Assembly: GCA_034769895.1 (NCBI GenBank)
Contig: CM068373.1
Location: 280,829,158 to 280,893,157 of the forward strand
Origin: Magicicada septendecula
Taxonomy: Eukaryota > Arthropoda > Insecta > Hemiptera > Cicadidae
Length of the DNA stretch: 64,000 nucleotides
Direction of reading: 5' to 3'
A program made the translations under genes and the position numbers. How positions within the stretch are numbered: the stretch's first letter is position 1; every line of letters starts with the position of its first letter. The notes under the pieces were generated by a model, which ran no database searches, was not told the DNA's origin, and was given only the letters and a program-made list of their open reading frames with translations. This document shows positions 36,243 to 51,384 of this stretch, piece after piece.

Positions 36243-37467
36243 TGTTATTATTCTATAATGAATTAAATTTATTAATTACAAAAATGCAATATAACTTCCA
36301 CCTACCTCCACGATCTCTTCTGCCGGGTTCCAGGATCCGATCACAAGTACGTTAGATACAAACATGTGTACAGGTTTGTGCAATAATTAACCATAATCAT
36401 TTTTGGAAGAGAATTAATATTTGTTTCTTTATTCAAACGTGATAAATTTATAAGTTTTCTCCAAAATAGATCTTTGTTTTATATGTTTCAAATGTTGTGC
36501 AACTCTTACATCTTACTTGTAATAGAACTTACGAACTAGGGCTTACCTTATGTATCATTCATATTTACACAAACACAATTACAAACACAAACAGCCCAGC
36601 TTTGCTCACTCACACATACACACAGACCCCGAAAAATTATAACACCCTTAACATTTTGGAAGATTCCCCACCCGGCGGCAACGTGCTTCACTCACGCATT
36701 ATTATGACTTCTCGCTTTTTTCCCTGCTTGGTGTCCGAACCCGATATTTATGTTCTTCAAATTATCTAAACACTCCACTGTTTATCAATGATAATCATTT
36801 TCACCAACAGTTCCACTTTTTACTGGAAAAAATAAAAAAAACTTTGTAGAGAGCCTACTTAGCTCCGTGCCGACCGGCACATATAGCGTAACTGGGAAGC
36901 GAGCTTGTCTGAGCGGGCGGAACTTCGTATTCACGGCCAGCAGATTTTTGTCGCCGTTCATGCTTAATTGCTGTGGTGTATTCCCTCTATGCATGGAACA
37001 TAGTTGTTATTTGTGTGGTAACCGGGGACGATATTTGCCTCTGCTATACTGATATCACTAGCAGCAGGCTGGGCTTAAATACATTTCCTGTAGCTGGCTG
37101 GTTGGTTTTACAAATTGTTCATTCCAGCGGCATTTTTTGCATCGACGTTGGAGTTTCACGGCGTCACTTCAGCGCCCCGTCCTGAGATGTTAAGTGCGGG
37201 CGTCGTCACACATATACAGAGTTCTGAGAATTTTTAGGGTGGTACGAATGCCTTGCCGCATTACACAATAGAGATTGCGCCTCACCTTTGTCTCAAACTG
37301 TTCTACTTGCCATGTGTTCTGTTGTAATGGAAATAACGTTTGCCGTATAATAAAACTTTATAAATCACAATAAATCTTTTATAAAATCCCGCAAAAAATG
37401 AAATAAATAAAAATACAAATGCCCCCTACTATAAGAAATAAAATAACCCAATTTTGGACACGTTACA
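36243..37467 (-). repeat. LTR of unit 6
   Basis: 1225 bp, of the block 4-6 type. Confidence 0.75.
37018..37081 (-). promoter_or_regulatory. LTR core promoter, unit 6
   Basis: TATA at 37074-37081, predicted +1 at 37050, downstream element at 37018-37023. Confidence 0.5.
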
Positions 37468-39739
37468 ATACCCCCTCAATGAGAATTCTGCTGTCCAAAA
37501 CAGAAGAAATCTCATTGATAAACCCCGAAGAGGACCGGTAAGGAACTGGTGCCAACAACCCCCTGGTTCTAACACTTCATGGGTAGACGACCCCCCTGGC
37601 TTGGCGGCTATGGACGCATCTGAACGAGATCACTGGATTTCTCCGTAAGAGATCCCAACACCGAGAAATCGAACAGACAAGTACCACAGCGCACCTCACC
37701 TTCTAACATGCTAACCCCCAAAATCCTCCATCCCTGGCTTAGATTATGCCAGATCCTCCACCGATATGTTTCCCCTTTTATGCAAGCTGGGCTGCCTTTA
37801 GCAGATACTGGGCTCACACACACTCACATTACATATTATACATTGAAAAATTCATTAAAATTTACTATTTCATCAAAAAAAATTCAGAATTCAAAATAAA
37901 ATATTATATCAAAAAATTCTCTTCCTTACTTTCTGTTTTATTTAAAATGAATTAATTTAAACATTTCTCCTAATCAAAACATATCCTTAACCTAACATGT
38001 GAATACCTAAAGTCTAACAGTACACTTCAATACAATAAATCAATAAAATAACCATGGTTAATACATAAACAATCAAATAATCACATCTTAAAATATTCAT
38101 TAGCTGGCAGGCGAAAAATAAAGATTTTTTTTTTTTTTCAAAAAAAAATAATCTTCCAAAAAATTTTAAAATTCAAAAAAATTTTAATTTTATTAAAGTG
38201 TTTCCTTTACATGTAGAAATTATTTAAAACTCGGTTAAATTGATTAAAACAACAGTTGAACTGACTCCCATATGAAACAAGCTTATATGACCTCACTGTC
38301 AGCTGATCAAAACTAGGTCAAGTCCACAACCTTGACCTACATGTTATGTACCAATTATGTCTGAAAATACATTTGACATCTGTAACAATCTAATTTGAAA
38401 CACAAAACATAATAGAATAAAACATTTAAAATAACAAAATATTATTATAACTAGTAGGGCAAATTGACATTTAAATTATTTAAAATAAACCATTCTTAAT
38501 TTTACATTACTTTCAAATTCTATCCAAATTCTGTCACTGGTTTCAAAATAAAATTTTATATTCTTATAATTCCCTTTCTGTATCTGACAATCTTACTCTA
38601 CATTACTTTGGGTGATCTGAATTATTTATCTCATTTAATTTACTACTTGATCTGTATACACATATAATCTTTGTCTCTCTGACTCTAACCTCTAACAACT
38701 GTAACTCACATGACACCCATCTCTATTGAAACATCTACCAAAACACTCTCTAAACCCAACTTATCATTAAACTCAAATCGCCACCTTCTCTCTATATATA
38801 TAAAAAAAAATGCTCTCTAACCCTTTGTACATAGGATACGTGTCCCCCCCCCAAAAAACTCAATTCCCTTATCTGGCCCCTGGATTCTACCTAAGGCGGC
38901 CCCTCCTCACTAAAATCGATCCTATCCTGTCCCAACTTATCATTATGTTGCGGACTCCCACATTACACTACCCCCTACTACAAAATTGCCATCCCCAAAA
39001 TCTCAATCTCATTACCTTACAACAAATACAACAAAATAACATCATTAATTATAAACCTCAATATATCACTCAAAACTCTACATAGATTCTCCATTACTAC
39101 TGTGTCAACATCAATACTTCTCAAAATTCTATAATATACATTACTTCAAAACAACATTACATTATTTTCATCTCTACTATTTCAACTTCAACTTTGACTT
39201 CAACTTGGACAGATCTACATGTCCCATAAAATATTCATCACCCCAAAACTATCTTTTATTAACTTGCATAAATTGTTACTTTACTTCTCACTTTATCAAA
39301 TTATTTTTATCATTACTTTAAAACATCTGTAATACATTAAAACATTACATTGAACATTAATTACTTGGAATATTTATAAACCAATATACCAGTGACATTT
39401 TATTGCTGATCAGCTGATATCCCTAACACAATGAAAGCACATCTCCAAATTGAACAAAATATATGAAATATATATTTATCAATACTTACTTCTATTATGT
39501 TAGCTGCCTGCCAGTCAGTTTAATTATCTGCTTAGTTTAAAATACACACATAATGAAGACACATATTGTTATCAATGCTTATATCTAACCTACGATAATA
39601 AAATAATACAATTAAAATTACAGCATGAACACCTTATATTGAGTGTCTGATCATCTAAATACTTAAACAGAGCACAAGCATTTTTTATTGTATCAGATTT
39701 GAATTAGCACAAATTTTTTTATGTTGTAAAATTTAAATT

Positions 39740-40221
39740 CGTGGCTCCTCTGAGTCACCTCCCGTCCACACACTCTATTACAAATTATGGAGGACTGTAT
39801 CGCCCTCTCGCTTTCACAAAGACGGCATATTTTTGGAGTAGTTTGACCTCTCCGTGTCTTTGCTTCCGCTATTACATTTTAAAAGGTTCAGATATCAACA
39901 TACCTTTGTTATATAGTTACATGCCCTTAATGCGGGTCTACCACCTGGCTTTGCTGTTCCACCGCGAACAGAGTGGTAGCCGCTGTTCCATAGTGCCTGG
40001 ATTTCCCCTAATTGTCACCCCCCATTGAATTTCTACTATATACCAATTTCAAGTCAGCTATGGTCAAGGGAGTTGATATGACCATAGCTGGCCGCTAGCC
40101 AAATCCACGATTAGTGCTGGTAAGGCAGTAATCGCCCGAAAAGTCGGGGAAATCTAACTTCATTTCAGTGCCTGTTACACTCGTCATTATTATGTGCGAC
40201 ACGATCGTCTATCAGTGTGTA
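39740..40221. other. hairpin-rich island, unit 6, cut by the gap
   Basis: The left 480 bp are present, including the 12-bp stem. The sequence stops at the N run just inside the nested palindrome. Confidence 0.6.
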
Positions 40222-40721
40222 NNNNNNNNNNNNNNNNNNNNNNNNNNNNNNNNNNNNNNNNNNNNNNNNNNNNNNNNNNNNNNNNNNNNNNNNNNNNNNN
40301 NNNNNNNNNNNNNNNNNNNNNNNNNNNNNNNNNNNNNNNNNNNNNNNNNNNNNNNNNNNNNNNNNNNNNNNNNNNNNNNNNNNNNNNNNNNNNNNNNNNN
40401 NNNNNNNNNNNNNNNNNNNNNNNNNNNNNNNNNNNNNNNNNNNNNNNNNNNNNNNNNNNNNNNNNNNNNNNNNNNNNNNNNNNNNNNNNNNNNNNNNNNN
40501 NNNNNNNNNNNNNNNNNNNNNNNNNNNNNNNNNNNNNNNNNNNNNNNNNNNNNNNNNNNNNNNNNNNNNNNNNNNNNNNNNNNNNNNNNNNNNNNNNNNN
40601 NNNNNNNNNNNNNNNNNNNNNNNNNNNNNNNNNNNNNNNNNNNNNNNNNNNNNNNNNNNNNNNNNNNNNNNNNNNNNNNNNNNNNNNNNNNNNNNNNNNN
40701 NNNNNNNNNNNNNNNNNNNNN
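40222..40721. other. assembly gap of exactly 500 N
   Basis: The round length shows a placeholder rather than a measured size. The flanks align to unit 5 at 33933 and 35957, so 2023 bp should lie between them. Confidence 0.95.
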
Positions 40722-40802
40722 ATGTATTTAAAAACTACTCACATTTGAGTCGTCAACATTTTTGACGCTATTTTCATTTATTTTATTCTCGTTATCTGAC
40801 AT
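40722..40802 (-). pseudogene. gag-position reading frame, unit 6, only its start visible
   Basis: Only the first 27 or so codons lie outside the gap. The rest is not in the sequence. Confidence 0.55.
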
Positions 40803-40988
40803 TTTTTACAATTGATATTCAAAATATTAATACTCTAATTAATTAATTTTTTGTAATGTGCTTTTGTATTACTTTCGGTATATCTTTGCGTACATAACGC
40901 ATTTCTATTTTGCTGCGCTAACCTAACACATGTTTCTATCTTTATTGTAGATGTGGAATTTAATTACTTATAATTAATTATAATTCGT

Positions 40989-41005
40989 GCCTGTCACGGG
41001 CGCCA
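40989..41005 (-). other. primer-binding site, unit 6/7 junction
   Basis: Identical to the site at 11052-11068. Confidence 0.75.
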
Positions 41006-41007
41006 AT

Positions 41008-42231
41008 TGTTATTATTCTATAATGAATTAAATTTATTAATTACAAAAATGCAATATAACTTCCACCTACCTCCACGATCTCTTCTGCCGGGTTCCAGGA
41101 TCCGATCACAAGTACGTTAGATACAAACATGTGTACAGGTTTGTGCAATAATTAACCATAATCATTTTTGGAAGAGAATTAATATTTGTTTCTTTATTCA
41201 AACGTGATAAATTTATAAGTTTTCTCCAAAATAGATCTTTGTTTTATATGTTTCAAATGTTGTGCAACTCTTACATCTTACTTGTAATAGAACTTACGAA
41301 CTAGGGCTTACCTTATGTATCATTCATATTTACACAAACACAATTACAAACACAAACAGCCCAGCTTTGCTCACTCACACATACACACAGACCCCGAAAA
41401 ATTATAACACCCTTAACATTTTGGAAGATTCCCCACCCGGCGGCAACGTGCTTCACTCACGCATTATTATGACTTCTCGCTTTTTTCCCTGCTTGGTGTC
41501 CGAACCCGATATTTATGTTCTTCAAATTATCTAAACACTCCACTGTTTATCAATGATAATCATTTTCACCAACAGTTCCACTTTTTACTGGAAAAAATAA
41601 AAAAAACTTTGTAGAGAGCCTACTTAGCTCCGTGCCGACCGGCACATATAGCGTAACTGGGAAGCGAGCTTGTCTGAGCTGGCGGAACTTCGTATTCACG
41701 GCCAGCAGATTTTTGTCGCCGTTCATGCTTAATTGCTGTGGTGTATTCCCTCTATGCATGGAACATAGTTGTTATTTGTGTGGTAACCGGGGACGATATT
41801 TGCCTCTGCTATACTGATATCACTAGCAGCAGGCTGGGCTTAAATACATTTCCTGTAGCTGGCTGGTTGGTTTTACAAATTGTTCATTCCAGCGGCATTT
41901 TTTGCATCGACGTTAGAGTTTCACGGCGTCACTTCAGCGCCCCGTCCTGAGATGTTAAGTGCGGGCGTCGTCACACATATACAGAGTTCTGAGAATTTTT
42001 AGGGTGGTACGAATGCCTTGCCGCATTACACAATAGAGATTGCGCCTCACCTTTGTCTCAAACTGTTCTACTTGCCATGTGTTCTGTTGTAATGGAAATA
42101 ACGTTTGCCGTATAATAAAACTTTATAAATCACAATAAATCTTTATAAAATCCCGCAAAAAATGAAATAAATAAAAATACAAATGCCCCCTACTATAAGA
42201 AATAAAATAACCCAATTTTGGACACGTTACA
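41008..42231 (-). repeat. LTR of unit 7
   Basis: 1224 bp, of the block 7-9 type. Confidence 0.75.
41783..41846 (-). promoter_or_regulatory. LTR core promoter, unit 7
   Basis: The same three elements and spacing as in unit 2. Confidence 0.5.
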
Positions 42232-44493
42232 ATACCCCCTCAATGAGAATTCTGCTGTCCAAAACAGAAGAAATCTCATTGATAAACCCCGAAGAGGACC
42301 GGTAAGGAACTGGTGCCAACAACCCCCTGGTTCTAACACTTCATGGGTAGACGACCCCCCTGGCTTGGCGGCTATGGACGCATCTGAACGAGATCACTGG
42401 ATTTCTCCGTAAGAGATCCCAACACCGAGAAATCGAACAGACAAGTACCACAGCGCACCTCACCTTCTAACATGCTAACCCCCAAAATCCTCCATCCCTG
42501 GCTTAGATTATGCCAGATCCTCCACCGATATGTTTCCCCTTTTATGCAAGCTGGGCTGCCTTTAGCAGATACTGGGCTCACACACACTCACATTACATAT
42601 TATACATTGAAAAATTCATTAAAATTTACTATTTCATCAAAAAAAATTCAGAATTCAAAATAAAATATTATATCAAAAAATTCTCTTCCTTACTTCTGTT
42701 TTATTTAAAATGAATTAATTTAAACATTTCTCCTAATCAAAACATATCCTTAACCTAACATGTGAATACCTAAAGTCTAACAGTACACTTCAATACAATA
42801 AATCAATAAAATAACCATGGTTAATACATAAACAATCAAATAATCACATCTTAAAATATTCATTAGCTGGCAGGCGAAAAATAATTTTTTTTTTTTTTTT
42901 CAAAAAAAATAATCTTCCAAAAAATTTTAAAATTCAAAAAAAAATTTTAATTTTATTAAAGTGTTTCCTTTACATGTAGAAATTATTTAAAACTCGGTTA
43001 AATTGATTAAAACAACAGTTGAACTGACTCCCATATGAAACAAGCTTATATGACCTCACTGTCAGCTGATCAAAACTAGGTCAAGTCCACAACCTTGACC
43101 TACATGTTATGTACCAATTATGTCTGAAAATACATTTGACATCTGTAACAATCTAATTTGAAACACAAAACATAATAGAATAAAACATTTAAAATAACAA
43201 AATATTATTATAACTAGTAGGGCAAATTGACATTTAAATTATTTAAAATAAACCATTCTTAATTTTACATTACTTTCAAATTCTATCCAAATTCTGTCAC
43301 TGGTTTCAAAATAAAATTTTATATTCTTATAATTCCCTTTCTGTATCTGACAATCTTACTCTACATTACTTTGGGTGATTTGAATTATTTATCTCATTTA
43401 ATTTACTACTTGATCTGTATACACATATAATCTTTGTCTCTCTGACTCTAACCTCTAACAACTGTAACTCACATGACACCCATCTCTATTGAAACATCTA
43501 CCAAAACACTCTCTAAACCCAACTTATCATTAAACTCAAATCGCCACCTTCTCTCTATATATATAAAAAAAAATGCTCTCTAACCCTTTGTACATAGGAT
43601 ACGTGTCCCCCCCCCAAAAAAACTCAATTCCCTTATCTGGCCCCTGGATTCTACCTAAGGCGGCCCTCCTCACTAAAATCGATCCTATCCTGTCCCAACT
43701 TATCATTATGTTGCGGACTCCCACATTACACTACCCCCTACTACAAAATTGCCATCCCCAAAATCTCAATCTCATTACCTTACAACAAAATAACATCATT
43801 AATTATAAACCTCAATATATCACTCAAAACTCTACATAGATTCTCCATTACTACTGTGTCAACATCAATACTTCTCAAAATTCTATAATATACATTACTT
43901 CAAAACAACATTACATTATTTTCATCTCTACTATTTCAACTTCAACTTTGACTTCAACTTGGACAGATCTACATGTCCCATAAAATATTCATCACCCCAA
44001 AACTATCTTTTATTAACTTGCATAAATTGTTACTTTACTTCTCACTTTATCAAATTATTTTTATCATTACTTTAAAACATCTGTAATACATTAAAACATT
44101 ACATTGAACATTAATTACTTGGAATATTTATAAACCAATATACCAGTGACATTTTATTGCTGATCAGCTGATATCCCTAACACAATGAAAGCACATCTCC
44201 AAATTGAACAAAATATATGAAATATATATTTATCAATACTTACTTCTATTATGTTAGCTGCCTGCCAGTCAGTTTAATTATCTGCTTAGTTTAAAATACA
44301 CACATAATGAAGACACATATTGTTATCAATGCTTATATCTAACCTACGATAATAAAATAATACAATTAAAATTACAGCATGAACACCTTATATTGAGTGT
44401 CTGATCATCTAAATACTTAAACAGAGCACAAGCATTTTTTATTGTATCAGATTTGAATTAGCACAAATTTTTTTATGTTGTAAAATTTAAATT

Positions 44494-45102
44494 CGTGGCT
44501 CCTCTGAGTCACCTCCCGTCCACACACTCTATTACAAATTATGGAGGACTGTATCGCCCTCTCGCTTTCACAAAGACGGCATATTTTGGAGTAGTTTGAC
44601 CTCTCCGTGTCTTTGCTTCCGCTATTACATTTAAAAGGTTCAGATATCAACATACCTTTGTTATATAGTTACATGCCCTTAATGCGGGTCTACCACCTGG
44701 CTTTGCTGTTCCACCGCGAACAGAGTGGTAGCCGCTGTTCCATAGTGCCTGGATTTCCCCTAATTGTCACCCCCCATTGAATTTCTACTATATACCAATT
44801 TCAAGTCAGCTATGGTCAAGGGACTTGATACGACCATAGCTGGCCGCTAGCCAAATCCACGATTAGTGCTGGTAAGGCAGTAATCGCCCGAAAAGTCGGG
44901 GAAATCTAACTTCATTTCAGTGCCTGTTACACTCATCATTATTATGTGCGACACGATCGTCTATCAGTGTGTAAATTGAATTTACACGAAAAGGTGTGTC
45001 GCACATTTTCGCCATTTTGGCCTCCGATGGAGGTAACACTCTCGGTTACCCCCAACCCATTTTGCTATCTACGGGAGCACAGGCCACCCCCGCAATAGCA
45101 AC
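44494..45102. other. hairpin-rich island, unit 7
   Basis: Carries the 9-nt insertion. One base of the 12-bp stem is changed (gatacgacc), which weakens only its innermost pair. Confidence 0.6.
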
Positions 45103-45909
45103 TTAATAACTAACTAATTAAATTATTTTATATACATTATAATATAATATTTTCATCAAGAATCATTTAACTCATTCATAACTTTCTACCATTGAACTTT
45201 CTTAAAACTTTCAAATTTATTATTAATAATTAGTATATATCATTTTTCAGTTATTATTAAATTTTTTAATTATCATTTTTATCTAACACGATTATTTCAA
45301 ATAATCTCACTATTGAATTAAAATCTTAGTTACCTGTAAACATTTTTATTATGCATGATTCATATTGTAAAAGTTCTATACTTACAATCCATTTAACCTG
45401 ATATACACACAAAACATATTCACCATACCACATTACTTTCACCTCACCTCTGAAACATTTAACACAAACATTACTTAAACAATTTATCCCTTAATCACCA
45501 AATTTCCATCTCGTAAAATAATTTATATTCATCAACAAATTTAATTACCCGACATTTAAATAATCAATCAACATATTTAACATGTATCAAATTGTTTTAA
45601 TTAATTTAATTATTAACAACACAAATTGCATTACCATCATAACAACTATTATTAGTCAATTACTGTTTTCAAAATTAATTCTGATATTTATTTAACTTGC
45701 AAATATTTCAATATTATTATTACAACAATCATCTTACGTACACACTTATTTACTTAACATTCCACAATGCACACAAATAAATTCACTATATTTTTATTTA
45801 CAAACTCTTGTTATTAACTGTTCCGTTTTTTCCGCACTTCGTTGTCCAAATTTGCCATGTCAGAACCATAAAACAAAATGTTTATAACTGTCTTTTAGTG
45901 GTTTATAGT

Positions 45910-47078
45910 TTAACCTCCATCGTCCCAAATAAGTCTTGGTTTTATACCACACTGTTGCTTTTTATTGACAAACAAATGGTTACTTTGTGTGTCATAACTA
46001 GAACAACCAAATTCACTCATTTTACCAAAATGCTCATTAAACCAGTCTACGTTAGGTATTTTTGTTACATCTCCATCGGTAAATACATTCATGATCGGGT
46101 TAATTACTTTAGTCAATTCATTATAATCATTATTAATCAAATATTCAAATAAACTTTCTTTCCATTCGTCATACTTTCTATGGAAATTATAAAATTCTGT
46201 TCCTTTCTCCCCATACAATTCTCTGTTTAGCTCTCTCTCTTCATAACACCACATCACACTCTCACAATTATTCCGGACAGAGGGTACAAAATTACACAAC
46301 AAAAATAAACACCTCAATTCACCTATCAATACGGGACTCTTGCCCTTCAACAACAACACTTGTGAACTCATTAAATCATCATAAACATCATCAATAATAA
46401 AGGGAAAATTTACCCCCTGTCCCCACTCTACCACAACATTATTTTTCCACACTCTCTCTAACTCATTAACATCCCATTATCACTACATTCCACCAACTCA
46501 TCAGTACTCTCATTCTTTATTTTTACCGTATCAGTCTCCGATAATAATTCTTCAAATACATTACTATTATTCTCATTATTTTCAACATTATTGTTATCAT
46601 TTATTAACTCTTTCTCAGGTATCATATTTTTACATTTGTCACTACAATTTTCATTGGTTTTATTTTTCTCTGTACATACACATTCTCTTCACTCCTTTGT
46701 TTCTCTACATATTTCGTTCAATTTACTCTCCAAACTACATATTGAATTAGTTAATACATCAAACTTGGCATCATTCATGTCAAAACGACTATTCATATCG
46801 CTACTTATCACATTAAATTTGGTCTCAAAATTACTATTCATTTTCTCGAATGGACTGAGCATGATACTCATTATATCGTTATCGGATCTATTACATTTTG
46901 TTGAGATCGGGGTTATCTGCACCCCCGAATCTTCAGTTACATTACTCTGATCATTCATATTTAATTCTGTTTTATTCGGACTCGCACTTGGAGTCGAATG
47001 TATTTAAAAACTACTCACATTTGAGTCGTCAACATTTTTGACGCTATTTTCATTTATTTTATTCTCGTTATCTGACAT
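45910..47078 (-). pseudogene. gag-position reading frame, unit 7, broken
   Basis: About three breaks. The C-terminal 180 codons remain open. Confidence 0.7.
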
Positions 47079-47264
47079 TTTTTACAATTGATATTCAAAA
47101 TATTAATACTCTAATTAATTAATTTTTTGTAATGTGCTTTTGTATTACTTTCGGTATATCTTTGCGTACATAACGCATTTCTATTTTGCTGCGCTAACCT
47201 AACACATGTTTCTATCTTTATTGTAGATGTGGAATTTAATTACTTATAATTAATTATAATTCGT

Positions 47265-47281
47265 GCCTGTCACGGGCGCCA
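47265..47281 (-). other. primer-binding site, unit 7/8 junction
   Basis: Identical to the site at 11052-11068. Confidence 0.75.
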
Positions 47282-47283
47282 AT

Positions 47284-48508
47284 TGTTATTATTCTATAAT
47301 GAATTAAATTTATTAATTACAAAAATGCAATATAACTTCCACCTACCTCCACGATCTCTTCTGCCGGGTTCCAGGATCCGATCACAAGTACGTTAGATAC
47401 AAACATGTGTACAGGTTTGTGCAATAATTAACCATAATCATTTTTGGAAGAGAATTAATATTTGTTTCTTTATTCAAACGTGATAAATTTATAAGTTTTC
47501 TCCAAAATAGATCTTTGTTTTATATGTTTCAAATGTTGTGCAACTCTTACATCTTACTTGTAATAGAACTTACGAACTAGGGCTTACCTTATGTATCATT
47601 CATATTTACACAAACACAATTACAAACACAAACAGCCCAGCTTTGCTCACTCACACATACACACAGACCCCGAAAAATTATAACACCCTTAACATTTTGG
47701 AAGATTCCCCACCCGGCGGCAACGTGCTTCACTCACGCATTATTATGACTTCTCGCTTTTTTCCCTGCTTGGTGTCCGAACCCGATATTTATGTTCTTCA
47801 AATTATCTAAACACTCCACTGTTTATCAATGATAATCATTTTCACCAACAGTTCCACTTTTTACTGGAAAAAATAAAAAAAACTTTGTAGAGAGCCTACT
47901 TAGCTCCGTGCCGACCGGCACATATAGCGTAACTGGGAAGCGAGCTTGTCTGAGCTGGCGGAACTTCGTATTCACGGCCAGCAGATTTTTGTCGCCGTTC
48001 ATGCTTAATTGCTGTGGTGTATTCCCTCTATGCATGGAACATAGTTGTTATTTGTGTGGTAACCGGGGACGATATTTGCCTCTGCTATACTGATATCACT
48101 AGCAGCAGGCTGGGCTTAAATACATTTCCTGTAGCTGGCTGGTTGGTTTTACAAATTGTTCATTCCAGCGGCATTTTTTGCATCGACGTTGGAGTTTCAC
48201 GGCGTCACTTCAGCGCCCCGTCCTGAGATGTTAAGTGCGGGCGTCGTCACACATATACAGAGTTCTGAGAATTTTTAGGGTGGTACGAATGCCTTGCCGC
48301 ATTACACAATAGAGATTGCGCCTCACCTTTGTCTCAAACTGTTCTACTTGCCATGTGTTCTGTTGTAATGGAAATAACGTTTGCCGTATAATAAAACTTT
48401 ATAAATCACAATAAATCTTTTATAAAATCCCGCAAAAAATGAAATAAATAAAAATACAAATGCCCCCTACTATAAGAAATAAAATAACCCAATTTTGGAC
48501 ACGTTACA
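47284..48508 (-). repeat. LTR of unit 8
   Basis: 1225 bp, of the block 7-9 type. Confidence 0.75.
48059..48122 (-). promoter_or_regulatory. LTR core promoter, unit 8
   Basis: The same three elements and spacing as in unit 2. Confidence 0.5.
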
Positions 48509-50774
48509 ATACCCCCTCAATGAGAATTCTGCTGTCCAAAACAGAAGAAATCTCATTGATAAACCCCGAAGAGGACCGGTAAGGAACTGGTGCCAACAAC
48601 CCCCTGGTTCTAACACTTCATGGGTAGACGACCCCCCTGGCTTGGCGGCTATGGACGCATCTGAACGAGATCACTGGATTTCTCCGTAAGAGATCCCAAC
48701 ACCGAGAAATCGAACAGACAAGTACCACAGCGCACCTCACCTTCTAACATGCTAACCCCCAAAATCCTCCATCCCTGGCTTAGATTATGCCAGATCCTCC
48801 ACCGATATGTTTCCCCTTTTATGCAAGCTGGGCTGCCTTTAGCAGATACTGGGCTCACACACACTCACATTACATATTATACATTGAAAAATTCATTAAA
48901 ATTTACTATTTCATCAAAAAAAATTCAGAATTCAAAATAAAATATTATATCAAAAAATTCTCTTCCTTACTTTCTGTTTTATTTAAAATGAATTAATTTA
49001 AACATTTCTCCTAATCAAAACATATCCTTAACCTAACATGTGAATACCTAAAGTCTAACAGTACACTTCAATACAATAAATCAATAAAATAACCATGGTT
49101 AATACATAAACAATCAAATAATCACATCTTAAAATATTCATTAGCTGGCAGGCGAAAAATAATTTTTTTTTTTTTTTTTTCAAAAAAAAATAATCTTCCA
49201 AAAAATTTTAAAATTCAAAAAAAAATTTTAATTTTATTAAAGTGTTTCCTTTACATGTAGAAATTATTTAAAACTCGGTTAAATTGATTAAAACAACAGT
49301 TGAACTGACTCCCATATGAAACAAGCTTATATGACCTCACTGTCAGCTGATCAAAACTAGGTCAAGTCCACAACCTTGACCTACATGTTATGTACCAATT
49401 ATGTCTGAAAATACATTTGACATCTGTAACAATCTAATTTGAAACACAAAACATAATAGAATAAAACATTTAAAATAACAAAATATTATTATAACTAGTA
49501 GGGCAAATTGACATTTAAATTATTTAAAATAAACCATTCTTAATTTTACATTACTTTCAAATTCTATCCAAATTCTGTCACTGGTTTCAAAATAAAATTT
49601 TATATTCTTATAATTCCCTTTCTGTATCTGACAATCTTACTCTACATTACTTTGGGTGATTTGAATTATTTATCTCATTTAATTTACTACTTGATCTGTA
49701 TACACATATAATCTTTGTCTCTCTGACTCTAACCTCTAACAACTGTAACTCACATGACACCCATCTCTATTGAAACATCTACCAAAACACTCTCTAAACC
49801 CAACTTATCATTAAACTCAAATCGCCACCTTCTCTCTATATATATAAAAAAAAATGCTCTCTAACCCTTTGTACATAGGATACGTGTCCCCCCCCAAAAA
49901 AACTCAATTCCCTTATCTGGCCCCTGGATTCTACCTAAGGCGGCCCCTCCTCACTAAAATCGATCCTATCCTGTCCCAACTTATCATTATGTTGCGGACT
50001 CCCACATTACACTACCCCCTACTACAAAATTGCCATCCCCAAAATCTCAATCTCATTACCTTACAACAAAATAACATCATTAATTATAAACCTCAATATA
50101 TCACTCAAAACTCTACATAGATTCTCCATTACTACTGTGTCAACATCAATACTTCTCAAAATTCTATAATATACATTACTTCAAAACAACATTACATTAT
50201 TTTCATCTCTACTATTTCAACTTCAACTTTGACTTCAACTTGGACAGATCTACATGTCCCATAAAATATTCATCACCCCAAAACTATCTTTTATTAACTT
50301 GCATAAATTGTTACTTTACTTCTCACTTTATCAAATTATTTTTATCATTACTTTAAAACATCTGTAATACATTAAAACATTACATTGAACATTAATTACT
50401 TGGAATATTTATAAACCAATATACCAGTGACATTTTATTGCTGATCAGCTGATATCCCTAACACAATGAAAGCACATCTCCAAATTGAACAAAATATATG
50501 AAATATATATTTATCAATACTTACTTCTATTATGTTAGCTGCCTGCCAGTCAGTTTAATTATCTGCTTAGTTTAAAATACACACATAATGAAGACACATA
50601 TTGTTATCAATGCTTATATCTAACCTACGATAATAAAATAATACAATTAAAATTACAGCATGAACACCTTATATTGAGTGTCTGATCATCTAAATACTTA
50701 AACAGAGCACAAGCATTTTTTATTGTATCAGATTTGAATTAGCACAAATTTTTTTATGTTGTAAAATTTAAATT

Positions 50775-51384
50775 CGTGGCTCCTCTGAGTCACCTCCCGT
50801 CCACACACTCTATTACAAATTATGGAGGACTGTATCGCCCTCTCGCTTTCACAAAGACGGCATATTTTGGAGTAGTTTGACCTCTCCGTGTCTTTGCTTC
50901 CGCTATTACATTTTAAAAGGTTCAGATATCAACATACCTTTGTTATATAGTTACATGCCCTTAATGCGGGTCTACCACCTGGCTTTGCTGTTCCACCGCG
51001 AACAGAGTGGTAGCCGCTGTTCCATAGTGCCTGGATTTCCCCTAATTGTCACCCCCCATTGAATTTCTACTATATACCAATTTCAAGTCAGCTATGGTCA
51101 AGGGACTTGATACGACCATAGCTGGCCGCTAGCCAAATCCACGATTAGTGCTGGTAAGGCAGTAATCGCCCGAAAAGTCGGGGAAATCTAACTTCATTTC
51201 AGTGCCTGTTACACTCATCATTATTATGTGCGACACGATCGTCTATCAGTGTGTAAATTGAATTTACACGAAAAGGTGTGTCGCACATTTTCGCCATTTT
51301 GGCCTCCGATGGAGGTAACACTCTCGGTTACCCCCAACCCATTTTGCTATCTACGGGAGCACAGGCCACCCCCGCAATAGCAAC
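50775..51384. other. hairpin-rich island, unit 8
   Basis: Matches unit 7. Confidence 0.6.

Larger units (their letters stand above)
36243..41007 (-). mobile_element. array unit 6 (LTR element), interrupted by an assembly gap
   Basis: 4765 bp as given, including 500 N. By comparison with unit 5 the gap stands for about 2.02 kb, which would restore a unit of about 6.29 kb. The visible left part carries the block 4-6 markers. The visible right end has cacatttgag, as in units 7-9, so the unit may switch family inside the gap or be a mis-join. Confidence 0.8.
41008..47283 (-). mobile_element. array unit 7 (LTR element), first of block 7-9
   Basis: The unit is 6276 bp, the shortest complete one. 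Block markers are gagctggcgg in the LTR, gatacgacc in the 12-bp stem of the island, cactcatcat, and cattttgctat. About three breaks in the coding frame. Confidence 0.85.

Noticed and set aside
40168-40765. Long open frames across the N run
   Set aside because: The frames consist of unknown bases only.
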